NCBI GenBank assembly: GCA_028622995.1
Contig: JAJQJQ010000049.1
Span: 806,001 to 870,000, forward strand
Direction of reading: 5' to 3'
Length of the DNA stretch: 64,000 bases
DNA from: Panagrolaimus kolymaensis
Taxonomy: Eukaryota; Nematoda; Chromadorea; Rhabditida; Panagrolaimidae
The notes under the pieces were generated by a model. It made no database searches, was not told the DNA's origin, and worked only from the letters and a program-made list of their open reading frames with translations. The stretch's first letter is position 1, and every line of letters starts with the position of its first letter. Below are positions 13,401-25,492 of the stretch, piece by piece. A program made the translations under genes and the position numbers.

Positions 13401-16400
13401 CTGAGTTGGGGTTTAAGACTGCTGAAATGATTTCTTTCTCATCTCATTTCATTAAATAAATTTTGTTTTACTCGATTTCGATCGCTGTCAAAAAATCAAA
13501 GAAATTCAAAAAATAGCTTTAAAAATCATTCCATGCCGAGTTGGGGTTTAAGACTGCTGAAATGATTTCTTTCTCATCTCATTTCATTTAATAAATTTTG
13601 TTTTACTCGATTTCGATCGCTGTCAAAAAATCAAAGAAATTCAAAAAATAGCTTTAAAAATAATTCCATGCTGAGTTGGGGTTTAAGACTGCTGAAATGA
13701 TTTCTTTCTCATCTCATTTCATTAAATAAATTTTGTTTTACTCGATTTCGATCGCTGTCAAAAAATCAAAGAAATTCAAAAAATAGCTTTAAAAATAATT
13801 CCATGCTGAGTTGGGGTTTAAGACTGCTGAAATGATTTCTTTCTCATCTCATTTCATTAAATAAATTTTGTTTTACTCGATTTCGATCGCTGTCAAAAAA
13901 TCAAAGAAATTCAAAAAATAGCTTTAAAAATCATTCCATGCCGAGTTGGGGTTTAAGACTGCTGAAATGATTTCTTTCTCATCTCATTTCATTTAATAAA
14001 TTTTGTTTTACTCGATTTCGATCGCTGTCAAAAAAATTGGAATAAATGAAAATTAGCTGTAAAAATAATTCCATGCTGAGTTGGGGTTTAAAACTGCTGA
14101 AATGATTTCTTTCTCATCTCATTTCATTAAATAAATTTTGTTTTACTCGATTTCGATCGCTGTCAAAAAATCAAAGAAATTCAAAAAATAGCTTTAAAAA
14201 TCATTCCATGCCGAGTTGGGGTTTAAGACTGCTGAAATGATTTCTTTCTCATCTCATTTCATTTAATAAATTTTGTTTTACTCGATTTCGATCGCTGTCA
14301 AAAAATCAAAGAAATTCAAAAAATAGCTTTAAAAATAATTCCATGCTGAGTTGGGGTTTAAGACTGCTGAAATGATTTCTTTCTCATCTCATTTCATTAA
14401 ATAAATTTTGTTTTACTCGATTTCGATCGCTGTCAAAAAATCAAAGAAATTCAAAAAATAGCTTTAAAAATCATTCCATGCCGAGTTGGGGTTTAAGACT
14501 GCTGAAATGATTTCTTTCTCATCTCATTTCATTTAATAAATTTTGTTTTACTCGATTTCGATCGCTGTCAAAAAATCAAAGAAATTCAAAAAATAGCTTT
14601 AAAAATAATTCCATGCTGAGTTGGGGTTTAAGACTGCTGAAATGATTTCTTTCTCATCTCATTTCATTAAATAAATTTTGTTTTACTCGATTTCGATCGC
14701 TGTCAAAAAATCAAAGAAATTCAAAAAATAGCTTTAAAAATCATTCCATGCCGAGTTGGGGTTTAAGACTGCTGAAATGATTTCTTTCTCATCTCATTTC
14801 ATTAAATAAATTTTGTTTTACTCGATTTCGATCGCTGTCAAAAAATCAAAGAAATTCAAAAAATTGCTTTAAAAATAATTCCATGCTGAGTTGGGGTTTA
14901 AGACTGCTGAAATGATTTCTTTCTCATCTCATTTCATTAAATAAATTTTGTTTTACTCGATTTCGATCGCTGTCAAAAAATCAAAGAAATTCAAAAAATA
15001 GCTTTAAAAATCATTCCATGCCGAGTTGGGGTTTAAGACTGCTGAAATGATTTCTTTCTCATCTCATTTCATTTAATAAATTTTGTTTTACTCGATTTCG
15101 ATCGCTGTCAAAAAAATTGGAATAAATGAAAATTAGCTGTAAAAATAATTCCATGCTGAGTTGGGGTTTAAAACTGCTGAAATGATTTCTTTCTCATCTC
15201 ATTTCATTAAATAAACTTTGTTTTACTCGATTTCGATCGCTGTCAAAAAATCAAAGAAATTCAAAAAATAGCTTTAAAAATCATTCCATGCCGAGTTGGG
15301 GTTTAAGACTGCTGAAATGATTTCTTTCTCATCTCATTTCATTTAATAAATTTTGTTTTACTCGATTTCGATCGCTGTCAAAAAATCAAAGAAATTCAAA
15401 AAATAGCTTTAAAAATCATTCCATGCCGAGTTGGGGTTTAAGACTGCTGAAATGATTTCTTTCTCATCTCATTTCATTTAATAAATTTTGTTTTACTCGA
15501 TTTCGATCGCTGTCAAAAAATCAAAGAAATTCAAAAAATTGCTTTAAAAATCATTCCATGCCGAGTTGGGGTTTAAGACTGCTGAAATGATTTCTTTCTC
15601 ATCTCATTTCATTAAATAAATTTTGTTTTACTCGATTTCGATCGCTGTCAAAAAATCAAAGAAATTCAAAAAATAGCTTTAAAAATCATTCCATGCCGAG
15701 TTGGGGTTTAAGACTGCTGAAATGATTTCTTTCTCATCTCATTTCATTAAATAAATTTTGTTTTACTCGATTTCGATCGCTGTCAAAAAATCAAAGAAAT
15801 TCAAAAAATTGCTTTAAAAATCATTCCATGCCGAGTTGGGGTTTAAGACTGCTGAAATGATTTCTTTCTCATCTCATTTCATTAAATAAATTTTGTTTTA
15901 CTCGATTTCGATCGCTGTCAAAAAATCAAAGAAATTCAAAAAATAGCTTTAAAAATCATTCCATGCCGAGTTGGGGTTTAAGACTGCTGAAATGATTTCT
16001 TTCTCATCTCATTTCATTTAATAAATTTTGTTTTACTCGATTTCGATCGCTGTCAAAAAAATTGGAATAAATGAAAATTAGCTGTAAAAATAATTCCATG
16101 CTGAGTTGGGGTTTAAGACTGCTGAAATGATTTCTTTCTCATCTCATTTCATTAAATAAATTTTGTTTTACTCGATTTCGATCGCTGTCAAAAAATCAAA
16201 GAAATTCAAAAAATAGCTTTAAAAATCATTCCATGCCGAGTTGGGGTTTAAGACTGCTGAAATGATTTCTTTCTCATCTCATTTCATTTAATAAATTTTG
16301 TTTTACTCGATTTCGATCGCTGTCAAAAAAATTGGAATAAATGAAAATTAGCTGTAAAAATAATTCCATGCTGAGTTGGGGTTTAAGACTGCTGAAATGA

Positions 16401-18360
16401 TTTCTTTCTCATCTCATTTCATTAAATAAATTTTGTTTTACTCGATTTCGATCGCTGTCAAAAAATCAAAGAAATTCAAAAAATAGCTTTAAAAATCATT
16501 CCATGCCGAGTTGGGGTTTAAGACTGCTGAAATGATTTCTTTCTCATCTCATTTCATTTAATAAATTTTGTTTTACTCGATTTCGATCGCTGTCAAAAAA
16601 TCAAAGAAATTCAAAAAATAGCTTTAAAAATCATTCCATGCCGAGTTGGGGTTTAAGACTGCTGAAATGATTTCTTTCTCATCTCATTTCATTTAATAAA
16701 TTTTGTTTTACTCGATTTCGATCGCTGTCAAAAAAATTGGAATAAATGAAAATTAGCTGTAAAAATAATTCCATGCTGAGTTGGGGTTTAAGACTGCTGA
16801 AATGATTTCTTTCTCATCTCATTTCATTAAATAAATTTTGTTTTACTCGATTTCGATCGCTGTCAAAAAATCAAAGAAATTCAAAAAATAGCTTTAAAAA
16901 TCATTCCATGCCGAGTTGGGGTTTAAGACTGCTGAAATGATTTCTTTCTCATCTCATTTCATTAAATAAATTTTGTTTTACTCGATTTCGATCGCTGTCA
17001 AAAAATCAAAGAAATTCAAAAAATAGCTTTAAAAATCATTCCATGCCGAGTTGGGGTTTAAGACTGCTGAAATGATTTCTTTCTCATCTCATTTCATTTA
17101 ATAAATTTTGTTTTACTCGATTTCGATCGCTGTCAAAAAATCAAAGAAATTCAAAAAATAGCTTTAAAAATCATTCCATGCCGAGTTGGGGTTTAAGACT
17201 GCTGAAATGATTTCTTTCTCATCTCATTTCATTTAATAAATTTTGTTTTACTCGATTTCGATCGCTGTCAAAAAATCAAAGAAATTCAAAAAATAGCTTT
17301 AAAAATCATTCCATGCCGAGTTGGGGTTTAAGACTGCTGAAATGATTTCTTTCTCATCTCATTTCATTAAATAAATTTTGTTTTACTCGATTTCGATCGC
17401 TGTCAAAAAATCAAAGAAATTCAAAAAATAGCTTTAAAAATCATTCCATGCCGAGTTGGGGTTTAAGACTGCTGAAATGATTTCTTTCTCATCTCATTTC
17501 ATTAAATAAATTTTGTTTTACTCGATTTCGATCGCTGTCAAAAAATCAAAGAAATTCAAAAAATAGCTTTAAAAATCATTCCATGCCGAGTTGGGGTTTA
17601 AGACTGCTGAAATGATTTCTTTCTCATCTCATTTCATTTAATAAATTTTGTTTTACTCGATTTCGATCGCTGTCAAAAAATCAAAGAAATTCAAAAAATA
17701 GCTTTAAAAATCATTCCATGCCGAGTTGGGGTTTAAGACTGCTGAAATGATTTCTTTCTCATCTCATTTCATTTAATAAATTTTGTTTTACTCGATTTCG
17801 ATCGCTGTCAAAAAATCAAAGAAATTCAAAAAATAGCTTTAAAAATCATTCCATGCCGAGTTGGGGTTTAAGACTGCTGAAATGATTTCTTTCTCATCTC
17901 ATTTCATTAAATAAATTTTGTTTTACTCGATTTCGATCGCTGTCAAAAAATCAAAGAAATTCAAAAAATAGCTTTAAAAATCATTCCATGCCGAGTTGGG
18001 GTTTAAGACTGCTGAAATGATTTCTTTCTCATCTCATTTCATTTAATAAATTTTGTTTTACTCGATTTCGATCGCTGTCAAAAAAATTGGAATAAATGAA
18101 AATTAGCTGTAAAAATAATTCCATGCTGAGTTGGGGTTTAAGACTGCTGAAATGATTTCTTTCTCATCTCATTTCATTAAATAAATTTTGTTTTACTCGA
18201 TTTCGATCGCTGTCAAAAAATCAAAGAAATTCAAAAAATAGCTTTAAAAATCATTCCATGCCGAGTTGGGGTTTAAGACTGCTGAAATGATTTCTTTCTC
18301 ATCTCATTTCATTAAATAAATTTTGTTTTACTCGATTTCGATCGCTGTCAAAAAATCAAA
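1479..18360. repeat. Satellite zone with two interleaved monomer types (A and B), largely dimeric
   Basis: Type A carries TCAAAGAAATTCAAAAAATAG after GCTGTCAAAAAA. Type B carries ATTGGAATAAATGAAAATTAGCTG at the same place and has equal length, so the 135-bp register is kept. About three dozen of the units are type B; the first starts near 1479 and the last near 18084. They usually alternate with type A, giving a loose 270-bp higher-order repeat. Many units are mosaics: an A-like left block with the B-like right half (AATAATTCCATGCTGAG). This is what gene conversion or unequal exchange between the two types would leave. Confidence 0.85.
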
Positions 18361-20250
18361 GAAATTCAAAAAATAGCTTTAAAAATAATTCCATGCCGAG
18401 TTGGGGTTTAAGACTGCTGAAATGATTTCTTTCTGATCTCATTTCATTTAATAAATTTTGTTTTATTCGATTTCGATCGCTGTCAAAAAATCAAAGAAAT
18501 TCAAAAAATAGCTTTAAAAATAATTCCATGCCGAGTTGGGGTTTAAGACTGCTGAAATGATTTCTTTCTCATCTCATTTCATTAAATAAATTTTGTTTTA
18601 CTCGATTTCGATCGCTGTCAAAAAATCAAAGAAATTCAAAAAATAGCTTTAAAAATAATTCCATGCCGAGTTGGGGTTTAAGACTGCTGAAATGATTTCT
18701 TTCTGATCTCATTTCATTAAATAAATTTTGTTTTACTCGATTTCGATCGCTGTCAAAAAATCAAAGAAATTCAAAAAATAGCTTTAAAAATAATTCCATG
18801 CCGAGTTGGGGTTTAAGACTGCTGAAATGATTTCTTTCTGATCTCATTTCATTTAATAAATTTTGTTTTATTCGATTTCGATCGCTGTCAAAAAATCAAA
18901 GAAATTCAAAAAATAGCTTTAAAAATAATTCCATGCCGAGTTGGGGTTTAAGACTGCTGAAATGATTTCTTTCTGATCTCATTTCATTTAATAAATTTTG
19001 TTTTATTCGATTTCGATCGCTGTCAAAAAATCAAAGAAATTCAAAAAATAGCTTTAAAAATAATTCCATGCCGAGTTGGGGTTTAAGACTGCTGAAATGA
19101 TTTCTTTCTGATCTCATTTCATTTAATAAATTTTGTTTTATTCGATTTCGATCGCTGTCAAAAAATCAAAGAAATTCAAAAAATAGCTTTAAAAATAATT
19201 CCATGCCGAGTTGGGGTTTAAGACTGCTGAAATGATTTCTTTCTGATCTCATTTCATTTAATAAATTTTGTTTTATTCGATTTCGATCGCTATCAAAAAA
19301 TCAAAGAAATTCAAAAAATAGCTTTAAAAATAATTCCATGCCGAGTTGGGGTTTAAGACTGCTGAAATGATTTCTTTCTGATCTCATTTCATTTAATAAA
19401 TTTTGTTTTATTCGATTTCGATCGCTGTCAAAAAATCAAAGAAATTCAAAAAATAGCTTTAAAAATAATTCCATGCCGAGTTGGGGTTTAAGACTGCTGA
19501 AATGATTTCTTTCTGATCTCATTTCATTAAATAAATTTTGTTTTACTCGATTTCGATCGCTGTCAAAAAATCAAAGAAATTCAAAAAATAGCTTTTAAAA
19601 TAATTCCATGCCGAGTTGGGGTTTAAGACTGCTGAAATGATTTCTTTCTGATCTCATTTCATTAAATAAATTTTGTTTTACTCGATTTCGATCGCTGTCA
19701 AAAAATCAAAGAAATTCAAAAAATAGCTTTAAAAATAATTCCATGCCGAGTTGGGGTTTAAGACTGCTGAAATGATTTCTTTCTGATCTCATTTCATTTA
19801 ATAAATTTTGTTTTATTCGATTTCGATCGCTGTCAAAAAATCAAAGAAATTCAAAAAATAGCTTTAAAAATAATTCCATGCCGAGTTGGGGTTTAAGACT
19901 GCTGAAATGATTTCTTTCTGATCTCATTTCATTAAATAAATTTTGTTTTACTCGATTTCGATCGCTGTCAAAAAATCAAAGAAATTCAAAAAATAGCTTT
20001 AAAAATAATTCCATGCCGAGTTGGGGTTTAAGACTGCTGAAATGATTTCTTTCTGATCTCATTTCATTTAATAAATTTTGTTTTATTCGATTTCGATCGC
20101 TGTCAAAAAATCAAAGAAATTCAAAAAATAGCTTTAAAAATAATTCCATGCCGAGTTGGGGTTTAAGACTGCTGAAATGATTTCTTTCTGATCTCATTTC
20201 ATTTAATAAATTTTGTTTTATTCGATTTCGATCGCTGTCAAAAAATCAAA
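18361..20250. repeat. Array-edge satellite subfamily (type C), 14 monomers
   Basis: From monomer 137 onward most units share TTCTGATCTC in place of TTCTCATCTC, and AATAATTCCATGCCGAG. Many also have TTTTATTCGA in place of TTTTACTCGA. These variants are almost absent from the rest of the array; one TTCTGATCTC is seen near 9929. The block therefore amplified locally at the right edge and has exchanged little with the interior. Confidence 0.85.
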
Positions 20251-20328
20251 GAAATTCAAAAAAAAGCTGTAAAAATAATTCCATTACGAGTTGGGGTTTT
20301 TGAAAGCTGAATTGATTCTGTTGCTAAA
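20251..20328. repeat. Degenerate terminal satellite monomer
   Basis: The copy starts in register at 20251 but soon diverges: AAAAAAGCTG instead of AAATAGCTT, CATTACGAG instead of CATGCCGAG, and a changed GGGGTTTTTGAAAGCTGAATTGATT section. Similarity fades by about 20330, which marks the array boundary. Beyond it, 20330-20495 is AT-rich sequence with no recognisable feature. Confidence 0.8.
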
Positions 20329-20495
20329 AATTCAAAAACCTTTAAAAAAGAAAAAGAAATTTATTTGTTTTTTATCTAACCACAAAAATAAAGTAAAATA
20401 ATATATTCATCATCATAAATAATAATAAAATTCCTAAGAACAAATAAACGAAGAAAATATATATAATTGATCGATCACAAATTATTCGTTCATCA

Positions 20496-20754
20496 TCATT
20501 CAGTTTTGGTTGTTGCAACTTTATCAATTAAATGTTCAAATGTTGGTTTACGCTTTTCAATAATCGTTTGAATTCCTTCTTGACCATCGCGCATTTTCAA
20601 ATTTTCGACCATTACAGCTTCACAATATCTGAAATATTAAATAAGTATTAATAAATTAAGATTTTTTTGCTTGAAAAACGTTTTAAGGCACTTACAATTC
20701 AATATTCCTATGTTTCATTCGATTTGATATTACAGCATTGATTACTCTGATTCT
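20496..20754 (-). pseudogene. C-terminal fragment of a crotonase-superfamily (enoyl-CoA hydratase/isomerase-like) gene
   Basis: Two exons can be read on the minus strand: about 20696-20754 and 20496-20628. The 67-bp intron between them (20629-20695) has GTAAG and TTTCAG ends, and the junction is in frame. The product ends with a stretch containing MRDGQEGIQTIIEKRKPTFE. That EG-x3-EKRKP-x-F pattern is typical of the C-terminal tail of crotonase enzymes. There is no room for the catalytic domain: upstream in this frame a stop lies at 20755-20757, inside the last exon of the neighbouring kinase gene. The first in-frame ATG (20718) would give only about 53 residues. It may be a relic left by a rearrangement next to the satellite, or an alternative 3' end of the kinase transcript. 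Family assignment rests on the short tail only. Confidence 0.4.
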
Positions 20755-23693
20755 TCATAACTGCTAACTTCAAGTTCATCCGATGAAATATCCGACCAAT
20801 TAACTTCAATTATTTCAGCATTTTCAATAAGTTGAACATATTCAGCCTTAAAAAAGTTTATATAATAAAATTTAAAGAAAAGGAGGCAAAACATACTTGT
20901 GAAGCAAAAGAAGCCAATTCATTAGGATATCTTTCACCAGATCCATGTTCTAAAATAAGAAAAGTAAAATATGTATTTTATAATTTATAAAACTTACGTT
21001 TTTTTGCTTTGACTTTAACTTCTTCTTTAGGCTTAAATCCTTGCATCAAAAGCGATTTTCTTCTACGATCTACTTCTTCCTTATTTTTGGTAGAAGCATA
21101 TGCTTTAGACACTAAAAAAAAAGGCCATAACGTGATAAGAAATTTCTATTTAAAAAAATATAACTTACCCACACATTTCCAATCATGTTGTACTCTGTGC
21201 ACAAAACCAATTTCTGCACGATATTTTCTATTTCCATTAATAGTGATCCTTTTATCACATCTAAAAAGATTTGTATGTATTTAATAAATTTCGATGAAAA
21301 ATAAACTTACTTAGGACACTGGAAATATTTTTTTCCGTCTCTCCATAGGATTTTCCAATATTTGTGATACAAAACAAATTTATCATCTTCTTTGTAAATA
21401 AAGGAATCTAAAAAAAGAAGTTAAAATTGAAAAAAATTGCTAAAAAACATACCATTATTATTTGGTGGTGATTCAATAAACTTTTCAGGAGTTCCAACTT
21501 CATTATCACTTGTTTCTATTCGTTGTTGAATTTTAGATGCATCAAAATCAATTTGAGATAAATTAAGGCTATCATCAGAATTAAGCTTGTGTTTGTAGTT
21601 ATCACTCCGCGCCACATTCTTATATTCCATTTTCGCATCAATTATGACATCGTTCAACCATGGATGAAAAAGCAATTCTTCAGCTGACATTCTTTGTGAT
21701 GGAACAGTGTTAAGCATTTCTAACAAGAATTCTATGAGATCATTTCGGTCCTTTACAAGCATTCGTATTTTACCAAATTTGTTATGTAACATTTTTCTTG
21801 CTTCTTCTTTAACTTGTTTCGGATCATATTCATCAGTTGTATACATTTGACCATAGACATTAAACTTTCTGAACTCTTTAAAGTGACATTTCGGAAATTT
21901 GCCAAATATTTTCGTTAACCCATCAAGCTCCCAGTTTATCATAATTTTCTCGTTGATTTTCTTAGCTTTTCCAAATTCGATAAAACTTTTGTTAGTCAGT
22001 AAAATAACTAACTATAAATTAGACAAACTAAGCATAAATTTTGTTAAGATAGTAAAGACAAACTTACCGTAACACCAAGCGACCAAATATCATGAGAAGG
22101 AAGCAAAGGAGCACCAAAAAAATATTCAGGAGGGCGATATCCAAATGTGCCTGTTGTTGAAAACGTACCTTCTTTCTGAAAATAGGTAGGTACACTATAT
22201 AAACAAAGTAAATCACTAAAAAACTTACGAGAGCATTTCCAAAATCAATTAATTTAACGGTCAATTCATTGAACTCTTTTGAGTCTTTCATCGCCATTCC
22301 ATCAAGCTCTTGTTTGAAGATCTTTCTTATCTTATTTTCATTAAATTTTTCATTCATTTGACACATCATTCGAAGAGTTGAAAAACTTTTCATAAAGTTG
22401 ACGGATTTGATCATTTTTTCCAGTTGACGACGTAAGCTAAGTTGAGTAACACAGGATGCAATATTGTATAGTTTGATATCACTGTGAATCACTTTGAGAT
22501 CATGTAAAGCTTTAAGACCCATTAGAACATGTTTCGCCACTTTTTTGATAACAGCAATTGATAAACCACCATATATTGAAGCGTCTTTCATCAACATACT
22601 GAGATCTTTTCCAAGAGGTTCATATATTGCAATGCAACCCTTTCTTTTACCAGGTCGGATAACAAGATATTCATAAAATCGCAATATATTTGGATGGTTT
22701 GAAGTTTGTTGAAGAGTCTGTAACAATGTGATAAATAACAAATAATTTCAAATGTTAAAAGAATATTACTATTTTTCCTTTTATTGTGTTTATATAAAAC
22801 CAAATCGCTCGAATCGGCTAATGGCAAAAAAAACTTACGTCTATTTCTAATTTTGTAATACCATAACCATATTTAAAAACTTTTGCAACTTTGAAAACAT
22901 TTTCTTGACAATCGATAACCAGCCAAACTACTGAAAAACCACCATAACCAATTTTGCAGATAACACGATATTCCTTCTTCGTTCTGCAAGTTATATTCAT
23001 AAATAAATAAAAAATAAAATAAAAACTTACTCATTACTACGCAATTTATCAGTAATACTAAGAACTGGCATCTTTTTATCATTATATTTTCTTGCGTCTT
23101 CTTGACATCTGTTGTTAAAAACATCCAAATTAGGATTAACAACTAAAAATGAAACAATAGTTAGTTTAAAATTTATTATAAATAATCATCTTTTAACTAA
23201 TGCGGATGCTTTTAAATTTTTATTTTCGTCAGTCATAAACATGGCTTTTCATAAAGTAAAACAAAAGTCAAAATAAAGTAAAATCTCTTTTACACCATAT
23301 TTCAAAGGTGTAATAATACTATGGTAAGTAAAAACAGCTTTAAAAAAATAAAAAATAAAATAAACGGAAGCTCAATTTAAATATATAATATTAAAAAATG
23401 TTTTGATTTGTTTTTTAAAATGTTTGTTCCCCGAAAAAAATTTTATCAACAACAAATATTCTCAAAAAGGAAAGATTATAAAAGCATGAGAAAAAGACAG
23501 AAAACTAATATTTTTAATAAAAACTCTAAATATTGGAAGATTTTTTAAAAAATTATTTAAAAAAGAAAAAAATGAAGAAATTAAACTCACTATATGGTTT
23601 TACAGGTGCTATTGATTTTTGTTTTAGTAGTTCATTTCCCATATCACCTTGAGGTCCTCCAGTTAACTTCTTCCTCTTGGCTCTGGTTAACAT
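20742..23693 (-). CDS. SRPK-like protein kinase with C-terminal CxxC-HxxxH (FLYWCH-like) zinc module
   Basis: Eleven exons keep phase and give 658 residues: 23591-23693, 23031-23142, 22839-22983, 22229-22717, 22068-22175, 21453-22011, 21311-21407, 21169-21260, 20998-21111, 20897-20949 and 20742-20846. Visible kinase signatures are the glycine loop IGYGGFSVVW, a VAKV lysine, the catalytic loop HSDIKLYN, IDFGNA, and RPPEY plus DIWSLGV of the C lobe. The PLG..L segment, the HxDIK loop and a roughly 50-residue spacer before DFG resemble SR-protein kinases. Downstream, DGKKYFQCPKCDKR and VHRVQHDW form a Cys2-His2 arrangement within an F-LY-W-C-H spacing like FLYWCH fingers. The C terminus is acidic. 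The chosen ATG is in exon 1, which begins at an acceptor (23705), so a cis or trans splice precedes it. The kinase call is firm, the SRPK affinity good, the zinc-finger class tentative. Confidence 0.8.
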
Positions 23694-23705
23694 CGTCGGT
23701 ATAGC

Positions 23706-24735
23706 CTAAAAGTAAGTAATGATAGTACAAATTGACAAATGTTAGAACAAAAAAACAACGCGATAAAAAAGTCTCGGTAAAAAATGATACAAAAAGTTTA
23801 GTCGGTGATTGCACGCGAAATGCCAGAAAACAAAACAAACAAACAAAAAAACTTTTTTTTAGCAAAAAATTTCTGTTTTCTTTTATTTGCAAATTTTTTT
23901 CAAATTCTTTTTACACATATTCATTCAAAATATCACAGAATTTTCTCTAAATAGAAAAAAGAATCTTGCTGACAAGAATAATGAAACAGTTTTCAAAAAA
24001 TTTAATGGGCAGAAAATTTTTTACGCAAGAGTTTTTTTTGCAAATTTGTTTTTTTTTCAACAAGAAAAAGAGGAAAATAGCTTGTAAAAGTTCAAACTTA
24101 GAAATAGCAATCATTTTTTTTTATTAGTAAGTTTAAATCGAACAGCCCAGATTTAATAAACCATTGTAATTATTATGATTTTTCGATAAATTTTTCTGAG
24201 GTACATCATTTTTTTTTGTGGCTATTTTAACAAATTTAATATTATTGTTTGCTAAATTTTATGACAAAAATTTAAAAAATTAATAGTTAATTGCAACAAA
24301 CATATGTTTTATTTTTTGACAGCTGCCTTTGTTGAAAGAATGTTTAGGTAAATTTTATGACTCAAAATTGTTTTTCTTCATGCGGCTGTATTTTGAAACT
24401 TAAAAACCGATGTAATTTTTAAACTAATTTTTTGTAAGTCTTTTTGCCTAATCACCTTTCTTTCCTTCCTTTTTTATTTGTTTTCGCGAAAAAAAATCAT
24501 TTTTGATAGATGAGCCACCATAGACTTATACCTTTTTAATATACTTTTTTTAAAGGGGCATCAAAAAAAAATGACGAAGAATAAAACAGGTAATGATACC
24601 AATCAGTTTTTTCTGTTCCACACCTTTGATCAATAAATAAATAAATAAACACCCAAGTAAAAATATTTTCTTAACTTTCATTTTTCTATAATTTTTTTCA
24701 CTGATTTTGCCAGCAAAAAAAATAAGAAGAAAAAA
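23706..24735. other. Intergenic region between divergent genes
   Basis: About 1 kb of AT-rich sequence separates the first kinase exon (minus strand) from the MOLO1-like start (plus strand). The genes are head to head, so both 5' regions must lie here. No RNA gene, repeat or conserved ORF was recognised. Short open frames at 23732-24087 are low-complexity Lys/Phe/Asn runs and are not supported. Confidence 0.6.
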
Positions 24736-25492
24736 ATGAAATTATTAATTGCTGCTACTATTTTTGTTTCAATTTTTCTAGCTATCAATGGAAAAACATG
24801 GGAATCTTCAAATTTTCCTAATCCCAAACGTGGAGAATGCATTGTTAAATCCAATGCATATTTATGTGATCCTGATATGCAAATAAGTCCAAGTGGTCGA
24901 GAAAAGGTTATTAAAGCTTTGAATGATTTGGAAAAGAATACTAGAAATAAAACGGCTGGGTCATATTGTGATAAACAAGGGATTACCGCAGCCGTAGCAG
25001 CTGGAAAAGAATTTAAAGGGGATCAAAAGGTATGAAATTTTTTTTAGGGATTTGATAGTAATTTTTGCTTCGAGACTAAACCTTGATTAAACTCTCTGAT
25101 TTCAATGCGAAAATTAATAATTAATAAAATAAACAAATAATTTTAGGCCCTCGATAATTTCGCTAGTGAAATGCTTAAAAAATGGAATCTCAATGGTGAA
25201 TGTGATAAAGGATTTGTATTAGTTCGAAGTGGAACCTCTTCCAAAGGACTTTATGCAGTTGAAGCAGGAAAAAATGTTCCATTAACGAAACAAGAAATTC
25301 AAAAGCTTTTCAAAAAGGTAAATAAAAAGAAAGAGATAAATATTTTGGTTAAAAAAAATTATAAAATTAATTTTTTTTTAGAAATCTCCAAGTTTACTCG
25401 ATTCAATTATTAAAGTTATTGAAGAAGTTGAAAAGAAAGCTAAAGAACCTAAAGGCGCTAAAAAAGGATTATTGTCAAGAATTTTTGGTTAA
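24736..25492 (+). CDS. MOLO1-family small secreted protein
   Basis: Three exons, all joined in phase 0, are 24736-25029, 25147-25317 and 25382-25492, with GT...TTTTAG introns. They encode 191 residues. Residues 1-19 form a clear signal peptide. The mature part has SSNFPNP, then YLCDPD near residue 43, a second Cys pair region and GECDKGFVLV. This order (W-x-NFPNP, CDPD, and a CDKG strand) is what I recall of the nematode MOLO1 (modulator of levamisole receptor) family, related to TPM domains. MOLO1 itself is an auxiliary transmembrane subunit of acetylcholine receptors at muscle. Here no membrane segment follows the domain; the C terminus is Lys-rich and short. A secreted paralogue is therefore more likely than a receptor subunit. 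AATAAA motifs follow near 25650. Confidence 0.7.

Larger units (their letters stand above)
1..20328. repeat. 135-bp tandem satellite array (150 full monomers plus one decayed copy)
   Basis: The repeat begins GAAATTCAAAAAATAG and recurs every 135 bp: at 1, 136, 271, 406 and on to 20251. Since 20250 equals 150 x 135, all 150 copies keep register with no net insertion or deletion. Copies differ by a few substitutions only. Diagnostic sites are CATGCCGAG versus CATGCTGAG, CATTTAATAA versus CATTAAATAA, TTTAAGACT versus TTTAAAACT, and a block just after the GCTGTC motif. The array starts before base 1, so its true length is unknown. No coding potential is seen. High homogeneity points to recent amplification or conversion. 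A pericentromeric, subtelomeric or interstitial location cannot be decided from the sequence. Confidence 0.98.

Noticed and set aside
1..20328. Regular repeat spacing suggesting a CRISPR array
   Set aside because: There are no unique spacers; the full 135 bp repeats, and the host is eukaryotic.
21009..21284. Plus-strand 91-codon ORF
   Set aside because: It is antisense to well-supported kinase exons 8-9 and their intron.
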